Shown piece by piece: positions 23,028 through 35,330 of a stretch of DNA of 64,000 nucleotides (the stretch's first letter is position 1; every line of letters begins with the position of its first letter). Both the position numbers and the translations under genes were made by a program. The notes below the pieces were generated by a model that had not been told where the DNA came from, made no database searches, and saw only the letters and a list, made by a program, of their open reading frames with translations. The DNA is taken from contig JACGCN010000035.1 in the NCBI GenBank assembly GCA_014905825.1, forward strand, positions 514,867-578,866, written 5' to 3'. Source of the stretch: Lyophyllum atratum. Its lineage: Eukaryota; Basidiomycota; Agaricomycetes; Agaricales; Lyophyllaceae.

Positions 23028-25563
23028 TTAATTCGGGAATTGCACCACCAGCGTCTCGGCCCACTTGAAAAAGTCCCTTCCCGCCGCCCACACCACCCTT
23101 CCAGCCTCAACCCCCTCCAGCGGGTGACTCTCCCCTTCAAACACCAGCATCTCCACCTTGGACCCCTCCCGCGCTCTGTCCTTCAAGGCATGGTAGTACT
23201 CGATCCCCTGCGTGGGCGCCACGCGCCGATCGGACAGCCCAACGAGGAGGAGTACGTTCGTGCGCACGGCGTCAATGTGGGAGATGGGCGAGGCGCGGTG
23301 CAAGCGTTCGAAGGTCTCAGGGGTCATGATGGGCGTCTTTTTAGAGGCTGCCGGGGATTTTGTCTGGGACTCGGCCTCGGTGACGGAGGGTGAGGAGAAA
23401 ACGGGGTAGTCCATTCCGAACTCAGCGTAGTACCAGTCTGGAATATCAGAGTCGGAGATCTCGCCGGCTGACATGACGGGGTTGCGAATGACGGCGGCGG
23501 AGAACATGTCGGGGTACTGCCCGATGACTGTTTGCGCAATATTAGCCTTCACTACGATAATATTTCGGATAGAGGAGATGGACAGGCAACTCACGGTGTC
23601 CGGAGAGGAAGCCACCATGGCTTCCGCCCATGATGAGCTGCTTCCCCGGTCCTTCGACGGAAATACCTAGCTTAATGAGATGCCGCGTGGAAGCAATACA
23701 ATCCTCGACGTCCACATTCCCACAGTTACCGATGAGCGCACGAACAGCGGATTCTCCGAATCCAAGGGAGCCCGTGTAATTCGGCTGGGAGATGGTGTCT
23801 ATCAATTATCCAGGGCATCATGAATATAACGAACACGATGGGGTAAAGAAGGAAATGAAGCTGACATCGTTCCAACGCAAGCGCAGCAATTGCAGGCGAG
23901 AATGCCGTCAAAGTAGTGCCGTGCGGGCCTCCATGAGGTATTGTGATGCATGGCCGGGTGTCCCTCACTTTTTCTGGTGCAACTGCAGATTGGATGACGA
24001 TGGTCTCTGTTGGATATCGATCTGGAATGGTGATGACCGATGCACGCAAGGTGGACAGCTCTTCCTCCACTGTATACCATTCAGTGAGCCAGGGTCGGTG
24101 GAAGTAATACGGAAGGGGGTACTTACCGTTAGAGGGCAGGGTGGGCTTATATAGGATGCGCCAAGACACCTCCCCATCCTCGTTGAACTGCCCGAGAAGG
24201 ATTTCATGAGGCATCGTGGGCGTACTCCTAGTACACAGCACTCGCGACTTCCCGTCCGTGTTGAGGACCCTCCAACTATACAACTTCCCATCTTCAGGCG
24301 TCAGGTCTTTCACAGCCCCATCCGCCGTAGATATCAGCACAACCGTCGAGCGCGATCCCCATATAGAAGCTGTGATGAGATATGGCGCACTGGAGGTGGA
24401 GAGACGGAGGATTGGGGACGAATTAAAGTTGAAATCAGGGTATAGACCGGGGAAGGCGCCCTTTTCGGGTTTGAAGACGACGTCGACGAGGGGTGAGGAA
24501 AGGGTTTTGAGATCTGGGGTGGAGGTGATGTCAAGGGAGTATACTAGAGATGTCGCGGCGTGGGGCCCTCCAGTGGGATGGGAGAGCCACACGAGGGTTG
24601 CTTTGTTGTCCTGTGTCAATATACGAGGGGAACGACAAGCCAGGTTTGAAGGAGTCAGCTTGCGTGCAGTGCTCTGCAGCGGCTCCGCGTCGTCCCCGAT
24701 TTGGTCGGCTGACAGGCTCGAGGGCGTGATTTCCCAAATGCCAGAGGGCCGGTTGAGGCAGTACTTGACCCCGAGAAGGCGGTGGTCCGGGGTGTATTCG
24801 TAGCCAGTTGCGTACAAGACATCCCCCTTAGGCCCAAAAATGGTTTGGCCGAAGAGGGCAGTAGAGGGGGTAGAAAGCGAGGTCAGTTTCCGTGAGGGTT
24901 CGCCAGGACCGTTTGACCAGAAGAAGACGAAGTTCGTAGGTCGGCTTTTGCCTCCGAAGCCTTCTCCGAACGAAGGCGTGTATCTGAATTTCTGATACGG
25001 ATCCTCTTCAGATGGTTTGGGAGGGTTGCTTTCCGCGATGTAGAGCAAAGACGTCTCCGAAGGCGAAAAGGACAGGGATCCAACAAAATCTGTCGAGCAC
25101 GCGTTAACCAAAGAGATAAGCGCTTACGATACGAAAATTACCGTCTGCGTAGAATGCGCCGTGGCTCTCTGTAACTTCGATCGAGGCCTCGACTTTGTTC
25201 AATTTCTGATCCCAGACCTCCACAAATCGCGTTGTTTTGCCTTGGTCCTTGATCTCACGCAAAACTGCACGACGCGTACCAGACGGCGAATACGCGACCA
25301 TCTTCTCCGAATCGCCGATATCTTGTAGAGGCGAAGCGGTGACCGAGGACTCAGTCACAACCAGCGAGTTGGTTACGGTCCTTCTGATGTTTCTTACATG
25401 GTCTTGTATGTTAGAGGTTACTTGAATTACTGTATGGTCCGAATGTCAGTCGTTTAGATAGGATGGGTGGTAGGTAGGGTTTCAGTTCAGAGACTTATGT
25501 ACCATCTTTGTCAACGAACTGCGCGGATGCAGGGAATGGAATTTCTGTGAGGAGTTCGTACAT
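23028..25563 (-). CDS. Acylaminoacyl-peptidase (S9 prolyl oligopeptidase family)
   Basis: Minus-strand gene starting at ATG 25563 (MYELLTEIPFPASAQ), with at least four short introns, ending at 23028. The N-terminal two-thirds is a beta-propeller-like region. The C-terminal alpha/beta hydrolase domain has IPHGGPHG (oxyanion region), NYTGSLGFG, the nucleophile elbow GGSHGG, the acid in LVGLSDRRV and the catalytic His in EGESHPLEG. This is the set expected for acylamino-acid-releasing enzymes, cytosolic serine peptidases that remove N-acylated residues from short peptides. All catalytic residues are present and no frame problem is seen, so it is probably functional. Splices such as ...ALERY/TISQPNY were placed from reading frame and GT..AG ends. 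Confidence 0.92.
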
Positions 25564-26263
25564 CGCGGTGTTGGTGTACCTGGTGTACCAACGCTGTGCT
25601 ATCCGATTATCACGATAATGGTGTTTGTCTAAACCCCTCTGTCAAAACATCTATGTTGAATGAAAACCGTCACAGGCGGAGGAAAAGAATGTAATTCGTA
25701 CTGTGATTCCAGCGGCAGTGCCAGCGAGACGGTGCGTGTTCCAACGAGATGCCGTGAAGTCTGCGATGGAGCAGACGCGTGGTATTACCATACTGCTAAT
25801 CTGCCCTGGCAGTGGTCAGGCCGGAAAATATTGCGGTGTCTTTTTGAAAGAGCTCAGGCAGAGAGGGGCAAGCAGGGGGAAAGTGCCAGCTAATACTGAC
25901 TTTACGTGTTGGGAGTGACGGCCCTGACATGCATTTCGGAGCCTCGCTTTGCGCTCACGCCAAGTCATTCTACAACTTTTGACCCTCGCAGCGATAGCAT
26001 TCAGGACTCGGAAACACACACTACCATGCTGCTGCTGAAGCGCTGACGTCTGACTTGGATAAACGTGTAGAACCCAAACGTCCTGTATAAATATCAATTC
26101 CTTATCCAGTTTAGTGGGCGATCTCAGTTCAGAACATCTAGGAAGCTGGGGCATAGGAAACGGTGTACATGTCAAGGCTGGCTGGTGGGTCTTTCCAAAG
26201 TATTTTTGGGGCCGCGGTAAGAATACAGCGAATGCAATGAAATATATAGAGGGTAAGAAGCGA
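25564..26263. other. Intergenic region between the peptidase and ribosomal P1 genes
   Basis: About 700 bp containing the peptidase promoter and the P1 3' flank. Short frames on both strands are unrecognised. Confidence 0.4.
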
Positions 26264-26863
26264 TTAATCGAAGAGACCGAAGCCCTGTCAGAAGAATGTA
26301 CAATGAGTCAATTATCCAAGTCTGCGAATTGGGCTACGCACCATGTCATCATCAGATTCCTCCTTCTCTTCGGGCTTCTCCTCCGCCTTGGGTGCCTCAG
26401 CAGCCGCGCCACCAGCAGCAGCTGCGGGTGCAGCAGCACCGGCAGCAGGTGCTCCGCCACCAGAGCCAACGTTCGACAGGAGCTCCTTCACGTTCTTTCC
26501 CTCCAGCGCCTTGGCGAGTAGTGATGCCCAGATAGGCTCGAGCTCAACATTGGCCGCGTTCGTCAATGTGAGGAGCTTGTCCGACTGTAGAAAGACTCCT
26601 CCGTCAGAAATCTGTGCCCGATCGATTGAAACAGGTTCGTACTGTGATTTCGATGCCTTCATCGGCGAGGATAAGTGCGGCGTATGTTGCGGCGAGGTCA
26701 GTTGAGGCCTACGAAGGTGGGTGAAAAGTTGTTAGCATTCGAGTAACAACCAGGCAGAGTCATCTGATAGCACAAGTCCGCATCCACCCCAAGATAAGCT
26801 CTTGGGACGAATGAAACTGGGCATATCGATGCATGATGGAGCGTAGGTTCGGATTCTCACCAT
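26264..26863 (-). CDS. RPP1: 60S acidic ribosomal protein P1
   Basis: A four-exon minus-strand gene. Exon 1 carries only the initiator ATG (26861-26863) before a donor GTGAGA. Exon 2 reads [20 protein letters not shown]. Exon 3 has [20 protein letters not shown], the Ala/Gly hinge and an acidic stretch [10 protein letters not shown]. Exon 4 gives GFGLFD and the stop at 26264-26266. The acidic tail plus the DDDMGFGLFD C-terminus is diagnostic for the P1/P2 stalk proteins, which recruit elongation factors. [16 protein letters not shown] and the NVE..W pattern mark it as P1 rather than P2. Length about 108 residues is normal. Confidence 0.96.
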
Positions 26864-28414
26864 TTTAGAAGACGGGACGGTCGAGGAGGTCGTAGGGAAC
26901 GGCGAGCTGGGAGATATGCGTTGATACAAAACCTTGTCAACACAGTGGCCGAAATTGGCGCCACGTGCCTCCCACGCGGGAAATTTCCAAATATGGAACC
27001 CGTTCGCCTTGATACAAATCCTGAGCTCAGGAGGGCATATCTGAATTGAGAACTACGGCGTCAACTCCGGCGATCACTCCGGCGATCGCTACGGCGGCAA
27101 ATGCCGGCTGCAGCATCCGTGCCAGTGCCCATGTCATGCAAATGTCGTGTTTAGGTGCTCGTCTACTCGAGCTAGTTACTTGCATACATCTCGCTCCAGG
27201 CAGCAAAAATATGGGCAATGTCATATTATTTACTTCCGTAGAGACCATCATCCAGCGTGCCCGCCATCATAATGAGCTCCGATCAATTTCGGTTGGACTG
27301 CACGAACTGTTGCACCAAATGCCTCGCTCGCTCGATGGCGCCCCATTACTCTTTACACATAGGTAGGGTTCTCCCGATATTATAATGTATTGCATGGTAT
27401 TCTTAAGTCCTATAGTCATGTAATAAAATTTATAATATGTTTTGAATTTTCTAAGGCTGCAGAAGATATCTCTCTTCCATGCAATATATGTATTGATTGG
27501 TTTAAGGTTGAGCCACTGAGAGTGTGGTATTCTCTAGCTGCAATAATACTGACAATATATATGGAAGTTCATGGTGGGAGGGAGAGGCGACAAGACGAGT
27601 CCGCGCATACTCGCCGGCAATGAGCGGCCCGGCTGAGCCGCCGTAGTCTGGCCACCGGCGTGTCAGCCGTAGTTCCCAATTCCGACACTTTCTGGAGCTC
27701 AGCTGCCTCCATCTCATCTTGTCTTCGAAATAAAACATCATCCCGGAATAAGTACCTCGTGCTTACTAGGCCTCACATATAGGGTCTAGCTTCAAACCAT
27801 AAGTTTCAAACCGCGCAGCAAACTCGCTACGCGCTTGATTTCAACCTGACAGCAGTCTCTTTGCCATATTGATCCAAGTCACAAGTGCGTCTGACGCCGT
27901 CTGTTGCTGAACATCAAGTTCGACAGGCTTAGAAATCTGGATGGTTTGTTTCGTTTTCCCAAGGGATATCATTTCTTAAGAATCCGCATGCGGATTTAGA
28001 AATAAGGATGGTATTCCTTACCAGCTCGCACCTCGAGGCTGAACATTCTCAGCTAGATCGTAATTATATTCTTCTATATCTCATGGAAGGCTGTATCTTA
28101 TGGTACTATGCCATTCCTTCGTGATCTAAACTTATTATCCTTAACATTTCCAGAGACATACATGATCAGGATAGAATATGCTATGAAACCTGCTTGAGCT
28201 TTCAATTTGACGATAGCACCTTTGCGCCGCATAATCCAAGGGTTCTGATGTTGCGCAACCTTCGTACTGTCCCTACCTGCGTCTTGTATCGTTCAATGGG
28301 CATCATGAGTGGCGGTCATGTCGAAATCGCCAGATTGAAGGTTCTGTTGTCAAAAAAATACTAAGAAATAAAACAGGGGCGCAGCGCAACGCTGACTTAC
28401 AAATTATCCCTTCT
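26864..28414. other. Intergenic region between P1 and NLR gene B, AT-rich in part
   Basis: About 1.5 kb. A short GC-rich repeat-like stretch (27059-27110, CTCCGGCGATC repeats) gives way to an AT-rich tract from 27.4 kb. No domain-bearing frame is visible. Confidence 0.4.
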
Positions 28415-31400
28415 TCACTTTCGTCTCCGAGTCCCTGGAACAATCGTCATATGTCCGTCTTTTCGAATCCTGATGATGTGGTCGTCGATCAGCGCCCAAA
28501 TTCCACTCTCAGGATCGTTCGAGGAAATCCACATGTTGCCTGATGCGTCGAGGTATTGGCCTTCATTGTGCTGCAGATTGAAATTGAAAGATGAGAACGA
28601 CGCAGCGATGCCGGACGAACAGGGACGGCTCTCAATTCGATCGTCGGAAGGTGCTCCAGACATCTCCTTCCACATCACTGTAGCCCCGGTATCGAGCGTA
28701 GCGACGACCCTGCTACTACCGGCCACGAAAAACAATGAGGTGATAGTCGACCAGTAATCCACCCTTGACTGGGCGACAAGTCTCCCATTATGCGTATCCC
28801 AGAGGTAGACGGCATCGAAAGATGATGCGGCCAGTCGCAATCCGTCGGAGGAGAGCGAAATACACCGAAGCTCGCTCTCCTGACCATCTAATAGATGTCC
28901 TTCATGTCGCTCCAGAAGGAGTCCCTCATCGCGTGCGACTCTGGCGTCCCACAACCGGATACGATTGTCATTGGAAATTGAAGCAGTCAACTCTCCATTC
29001 GGGGAGAAACCGGTCATTCTTGCCTTGGAGCCGTCGACGAGACTATTAATCGGAGTCCAGATCCTGATACTATAATCCTCAGAAACGGAACAGATTTGGT
29101 TTCCATCTGGCGAAAACATAACCGAGAGAACACCGTGGCTGTGGCCAACCAAGGGCGGTCCTATCAATTGCCTCGTCTCGACGTCCCATATGCGAAGGCT
29201 TTTATCATGGGAGCCTGAGACCATTTGTTTCCCGTCTGGTGAAAAATTGAGGGAGCATATTGCGCCCTCGTGTCCCTCCAACAGCTGTCCAACTTGCTCC
29301 CCACCCTGCACATCCCAGAAGCAGATTGTACCGGTTGAATCACCAGAAACAGCTAAGCTCCCATCTGGGGAAAATTCGACTGCCGTCACACGTGTCTTGA
29401 CACCTTGCGATGGATGCGTAAGATGACGGACCTCCCCAAGTTCCAAATTCCAAAGATATGCTCTGTCGTCGTTTGCGCATGAGAGACAGTATGTTCCATC
29501 AGGAGAGAAACTGACAGCCGATACGCGGGACACATGGCCAGGGAAGTGCTTCTCCAGCCGGGGACCATTCTCCAGATTCCATATTTGGAGGATGCCATCG
29601 TCATAGCCTGCGATCAACAAATCGCCCAATACTGAGAAAGCGATGCATGTCACTGGACGAGTGTGACAGAAAAATGGTGTCCCGATTGCTTTCCCAGTGC
29701 ATATATCCCGAAGGCAAAGTTTCCCATCTTTCCCTCCAACTACAAAATGACTTCTATCCGGAGAGAAAGCGAAGCAATCAGAGACGGTCGCGAGGTCACT
29801 ATCGCCAGCTGGGAACTTCTTCTCTTCAGCTATACACAAGAGCTGTGAGTCGTACAGGCGGATGTATCCATCATGAGATGCACAAACAAGCCGCTTTCCG
29901 TCCGGCAGGAATGCAACTCCGGAACACGATGGAATGAATTCCAAAAGGGTGACCTTCGATGTGAACGTGGCTGAGTCGATCCCAGTCATAACATCCCAGG
30001 CACGTGCCCCGCTGCCTAGCGATGCTTGGATATGAGATTTCTCTGGGGAAAGTGTGAGAAATAATGGGCCGACATTCTCGTCATTCGATGATTGATGAAG
30101 GACGCTCAGCATTATATCCATGTCTACAGTACATCCCTTCATCGCGACGCCTGAAGCAGTGCCCGATGCATGCAGGAAATGCTGGGAAGAAAATCGGTAG
30201 GCATAGCGGAACAGTGTGGGCATCTGAAGGGTGGCAGTTGCAGACTTGGCAAGAGCTAATTGCCGGAGGCACTGGAACGCAAGCTCCCGGTGTGAGGCGC
30301 TCGAATCAACGCGGAAGCGCGAACTCACACGGGTGTCGCTTGTGATGAACTCAAAAAATGATTTATGTAGGCGGGGTATGGTTTGGCCGTTGATGGCACC
30401 CGCTCCGGCCACCAAAACGGTTCGCAGCCGCTTTACGAACCTCACAGCGTCAACTGGGGCATGGGATGGGGAGCGTCGCAGGTCCAGTAGCCGACTGATG
30501 TTGTCGAGGGACAGAGGTTCATGTAAAACGACAATAGCTCCAATCATTCGACGGAAGGATTCGAATGCCCACTCATCCGCTTTCCTGTACGTGAAGGAGA
30601 GGATCAGGTCGTAGAGGGTGTTGATATCACCCATCCCATCCGAATTGAGCTTATCGAGGATGTCATCGAGGCATTCTGTTCCCAATGTATCGAGCTGTTC
30701 CTGGATAAACTTCACGGCCGTGACTGCCCAGATGAAAAGACCAGAGGCGTTGGTGGCTAGTATATCAAACCGTTCATTTCCTGGCCAAACCCTCCAATCC
30801 AAATCGTTGGCCAGAACAATCTCCACAATCTTTCGTCGAAGGAACCTGGAAACGTCATCGATAGACGACGGGGATGTGGTGTGTAGATGTAAATGTTTGA
30901 CACATTTGTCGTTCATAGTGTGTGCAAAAGGGTTTCGAATGTCGTCCTCAGTACGGCTGGCGATATAAACTTTCGCGTTGGGATGGTTTGAAAGTTCATC
31001 AAATAAACGAGAGAAGATGTCCGCAGTGGACCTCAGGTGACTTCTGTCCGTCTCATCCAGACCATCGATGACGATGACAACCGGCTTTGCGGGATCGAGC
31101 TTTGACGCGACACGGATGGCATCTACGAAAAGAGCAGTGGCTTGTTCGGAGGAAACTGCGTCCATCAACGACGGTTTCAACTTCAAGCGGTCGTGGATTT
31201 CGCGTTGCACCAGTTCTGAGCGTTCTGCAAGCTGGCGAGCGATTGAAGGGAAGTATGAATTAGGGTCGGTGGTGTCCACGCAGTTGCGATTGATAAAAAA
31301 CTGTGCCCAGAGGATGCCCCTGTCCTTGCAATCTCGGGCGATGGAAGCGGTGACGGCGGATTTTCCGCAGCCAGGGTCGCCTGTCAGCCACAAGAAGTTC

Positions 31401-32568
31401 CGCGAGCCTGGTGCAATGTCCTCTACCCAGCCCATGATTTCTTTCAGAATATCGACCCTCGTCTCCTTGTCGCAGGGAGGCTTGCCTTGTTTGTCGTAAG
31501 ATGTATTCCCGATAGCATGCATAGAGAGCATTTGCAAAACATATTGTCGCCTTTCTTCTGCTTCATGGCGTTGACGTTCTTCTTCGCGATGCCGAATCTC
31601 CTCCTCTTTGGCTACTTCTAGCCTTTCGTTCATGAGTTTCTAACAAACATGTTGGTTATGTTACGTCGAGTCCGTCGATGTACAACTCACGAATTGTTCT
31701 GCCTGTGTCGCGCGGATTCTTCGCAGTGTCGCTTTTATTTGTCCTTGCTCCTGCCGGGTTTTCCAAATAGCGTGTAAGATGGTATCAATTCCCCATGCTT
31801 GGCAAACAAGTGAGCGATCCTGAGAAACAAAAGTACACATCATGAAGACGCTTATGCGCTCCAGAAAATGCTTACGCTGAATATAGCCCGAACTTCAGTG
31901 ATGCGAGTCTTGAACTCCGTAACATCCTTGTTGACGTTGAGCTTTTTGTTTAGCGACCACCATTTATCTGACTTTGGCCAAAAATGAATCGTCGCTCAGC
32001 CTCAAACGATAAAAAGAATTACCAGCCGAGAAGTTGCCCATTGACAAATCTCGTCAATCAGATCACTGAAGGGGAGCTACCTTTAGCTCGGTATGATTCA
32101 ACACGAAGTGTGGACATACCGCATATCAGCAAGATTTGTCCAAGTTGTTTCCGTGAAGTGAGCGCTTATCCAACTAGCTTGTCCGGAGGCGAACGTCGCG
32201 CTGACCTGGCTGACCCAGCGGATCACGTCTTCCGCAAACCTTCGAACATCCGACTTTGCAGTCGAGATAGTCTGAAGTAATGCAATCATCATCAGACGAA
32301 TCATGGAAGAGTCGACATATTTCCGTACATGACCAAGCTTTACAAGGTGCGCCAAAGCTTTCACAAGCCCGCGGGCAGGGAATGCGCCATCAGGAATCAC
32401 TTCGAAAAATTCCCGCCCCTCGTCGATTAGCAGACAGACTCGGCGTAGGACGCGGTCTAGTGAGCTTTCCGGGTTTGCATGCGTCCATCGGTCAAGAGCG
32501 CCAAGGAAATTGGCATCGAGCTCCCAGTTTTCCCAAGGAGGGGACCGTGAAGTGTCTTTGATAGCCAT
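28415..32568 (-). CDS. NACHT-WD40 NLR-like protein B
   Basis: Paralogue of the gene at 15.3-19.4 kb, on the opposite strand and facing it. ATG is at 32568 (MAIKDTSRSPPWENWELD) and the stop at 28415-28417; length is about 1,290 residues with the same exon layout. Intron 1 is 32272-32328 (57 nt). It is a multiple of three and has no stop, so a model can wrongly read through it. The coiled coil has one EE-rich 18-residue unit instead of two. NACHT has GDPGCGKS and VVIVIDGLDETD. About ten WD40-like repeats follow (e.g. SGSHDKSLRIWDVETRQL). By eye the N-terminus and NACHT are about 80% identical to A, the WD40 part less. Function is inferred as for A. No internal stop or frameshift was seen. Confidence 0.9.
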
Positions 32569-32794
32569 ACAGCAGGTGTGGGATTACGATATCCTCTGTG
32601 GAGATAGTAGAATTCAGTGGGTGGGTGTCGTTAGAGTGTGAAAGCTGTGCAGGGATGAGGGCAGGCACTGTATGCCACTACTTACATGGCGCCTAAAATG
32701 CACGAGGCAAGCGTCCTGCTACGGACGGTCCGAAGCTCTGATCGACCGGAATCAAGGGCGTCAGCTAATGACCCTCGTGTGTTGCCACCTTCTG

Positions 32795-33079
32795 TCAATC
32801 CTCGGCACCGTGACTGTGCGGGCTCGCGGTGTAAGTCAAGTAATTCAGGCCTAAAATAATTGAGTAGGACCTTACCTGCACATTCCTGAAGATTTCATGG
32901 TTACAATGCAGGGTCGGAGGGACATAGTAGTTATGCTCGAATGCAAGAACGACGCCAATAAATTGAATGGCAAAACCAACGCAAAACACGACATGTTTAA
33001 TTACAGCCTCGTGGGGCGTGGGAATCTTCTTCCGTATCCAGCCTCCCACCAGGTCCGGATAGCGAGCATCACTGTGCAT
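32795..33079 (-). CDS. Possible small membrane protein, divergent from the V-ATPase H gene
   Basis: An ATG at 33079 opens 94 codons on the minus strand, with a hydrophobic segment (VVFCVGFAIQFIGVVLAF) preceded by basic residues. A donor GTAAG after ...IFRNVQ suggests the frame may be spliced instead of running to the stop. I do not recognise the family. Its start would lie only 14 bp from that of V-ATPase subunit H on the other strand, leaving no room for separate promoters. It is either a real gene with overlapping 5' regions or a chance frame. Confidence 0.3.
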   Translation of the reverse strand: MHSDARYPDLVGGWIRKKIPTPHEAVIKHVVFCVGFAIQFIGVVLAFEHNYYVPPTLHCNHEIFRNVQVRSYSIILGLNYLTYTASPHSHGAED

Positions 33080-33093
33080 TGTCCATCATCATC

Positions 33094-34942
33094 ATGTCCG
33101 ATGCTCTGGTCTCAAATACATATCTCGACGAGGTCTCCTCCAAGATCAGATCCAAGCCGATGCCATGGGAGGTTTGAATCGCTCTTTTTATGCCCTCTAC
33201 GTTCACGCTCATCTTATGGTCAGTGAAACAGGGATACGTTCGCGCAGAGCTGATCACTTCCGAAGAGCTAGCTCTAATCAAGAAGGTAGATAGAAGGCCC
33301 CGATTTTCGGTCAAGGCGATACTGCTCTCAGATGGCCATACATACGCACGTCTCTATATCAGTTTACTAGACAGGCTCCGGCGTCTTGATGCGATACAAT
33401 ATCTACTGGTCCACATATGGGATGCACTTACAGGTTTGTTCGCCTGACTATTCACTACAGACTCATTAAATAAGATTCGAAAATAGAAATAGGCCACGAA
33501 GAGAGGATTTCTATGTTTTTGAAGACCTCAGACGCCAATCCGGACTATCCCTTTCTCCCCCTGCTACGGTAGGTAAGAAGCCTAAGACCCACAAATACAT
33601 TGCTAATGAGTCATGCTCCAGGGCACTTGACACGCAAGATGAGTTCGTTCAGCTGAAGGCCACCCTGATCCTCACAATTCTCACCAGGTTTGCATCCAGA
33701 ATACTACAATGCACAGCACCATTTTGACTTCCGCTCAGCTCGAACATCACTCTACTACCATCACAACAATCTGAACCATTCTTGAAAAATCTTGCCACAC
33801 TAGTTCGGGGCGCATCGCAAAACGGCCGAGATGTAGCTGTTCAATGTCTCGAATTACTACTTACATCTCGTGACTGGCGGCAGGCCGTCTGGGCTGTCCC
33901 TAGTATCGTCGTGGGGTATGCTCTCGTCTTATCTTTTGATGCCCTTTATTTAATGCCTACCTAGATTAATGGAAGTTCTTCAGAATAGGCCTCGCCCTCA
34001 AACGAGTTACCAGGTAGTCATGTGCTTTTGGCTTTTGTCATTCGAACAGAACGTTGCGGAAGAGCTCAACAAGTCCCTCGCACCCAATCCAGTTCCGTCA
34101 TCACGATTGACATGGTTTTTTTCACCAGGAAATATGATGCGGTACCCCTTTTCATCAATGTTGCTCAAGCCGCGAAGGAGAAGGTGCTTAGGGTCGTCGT
34201 AGCGACTTTCCGAGTTGCGTCCACTCCCTGTCGCTGATTCGTGCGGAAATGCTGATCAATTCCGCAGAACCTTGTTGCGAAGGCCCCAGTAATAAACATT
34301 CCAGATATGCTAGATGCACAACTCCTCCCCTTCCTGAAAAACCTTTCCACAAGGAAATGGCAAGATGATGACGTGCTTGAAGATGTTCAGTTCCTTCGGG
34401 ACGAACTTAATGCCGATTCCCAGATCCTCGCGTGAGTTTTGCATCGTTTCTGGACATTCGTGACTTTATAACATGCCTAGAACATATGACAAATACACCT
34501 CCAAATTATCGTCCGGGCATCCTTTGTGGATGTCTGGCCGTGAATCAGAAAGATTCTGGAGTACCAATGCCGAAAGGTTGAATGATAATGACTGCGAGCA
34601 GCTGAAGTGAGTCGTATGTTTGTACCGACTACGTGACGGTCCTCGAATCATTACAGAACTCTTCTCGGCCTCCTGAAAGAGTCGACTGACCCCTCAGCCC
34701 TTGCCGTTGCTGCCCATGATGTTGGGCAGTACGTGAAATACTGCGACAAAGGGAAAAAGTATGTACAGTATGACTGTCTCCCTTCGCTATTCAAGTTGAT
34801 CTCCCTGGACGTCAGGTTGATCACAGACCTTGGGGGAAAGGAAAGGGTATTGGAGTTGATGACTCACGAAGACTCGGATGTGCGGTATCATGCAATGATT
34901 TCTGTGCAGCAGCTCGCTAGCCAGTCTTGGCGGGTAGTCTGA
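33094..34942 (+). CDS. VMA13: V-type proton ATPase subunit H
   Basis: Multi-exon plus-strand gene from ATG 33094 (MSDALVSNTYLDEVSSKIR) to the stop at 34940-34942, about 440 residues. Conserved segments appear in order: SKPMPWEGYVRAELIT, GRDVAVQCLELLL, QTSYQVVMCFWLLSFEQNV, DAQLLPFLKNLSTRKW, DVLEDVQFLRDEL, LAVAAHDVGQYVKY, ITDLGGKERVLELMTHEDSD and the end VRYHAMISVQQLASQSW. These match the HEAT-repeat subunit H that activates and silences the V1 sector of the vacuolar proton pump. At least seven short introns are implied; one donor (GTCCCT after ...AEELN) is weak. No disruption was found, so it should be functional. Confidence 0.93.
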
Positions 34943-35254
34943 GTCTGTCCTTCCTTTTATTGACGTTTCCTACTTCCGTTGTTTAATTCACTCCGGGACT
35001 GACTTAAGCATGTCTCTTGTACGTCTTGTAGTGATCTATTTCATGTTCGAATCTACAACATGGCCATTGAATTCAGACTTTGGAAGCTATATCGCATTCT
35101 TTCAGCACATGAGAACGACTAGCGCCGCTACGATATACGTGCTATCAATAGAGTCGCTGTCTGTCCCGAAAATATCCTCAAGAACAGATACGCATCTCGT
35201 TTATCGATGTAAAGCCCATCATCTGAACTCGTAAGGTTTTCAAAGTGTCGTGGG
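34943..35254. other. Intergenic region after the V-ATPase H gene
   Basis: About 310 bp with no recognisable frame. It leads into the duplicated karyopherin and NLR fragments. Confidence 0.4.
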
Positions 35255-35330
35255 CCCATCTTGCAGTTGGTCCAGCCTGCCTACGCCCTACATGTTATTT
35301 ATGTCGCCCGGGGATCTCAACATATCAGAC
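35255..35330 (+). pseudogene. Fragment of the neighbouring karyopherin gene (exon 2 start)
   Basis: 35262-35330 aligns, at roughly 70% by eye, with 36182-36245, the start of exon 2 of the karyopherin gene about 0.9 kb downstream. TTGGTCCAGCCTGCCTACGC here corresponds to CTGATCCAGCAGGCCTACGC there, and CGCCCGGGGATCTCAA to CGCCCGAAGATCTCAA. A TTGCAG acceptor precedes it, as an acceptor precedes the true exon. It has no continuation and directly abuts the NLR fragment on the other strand. Confidence 0.6.
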
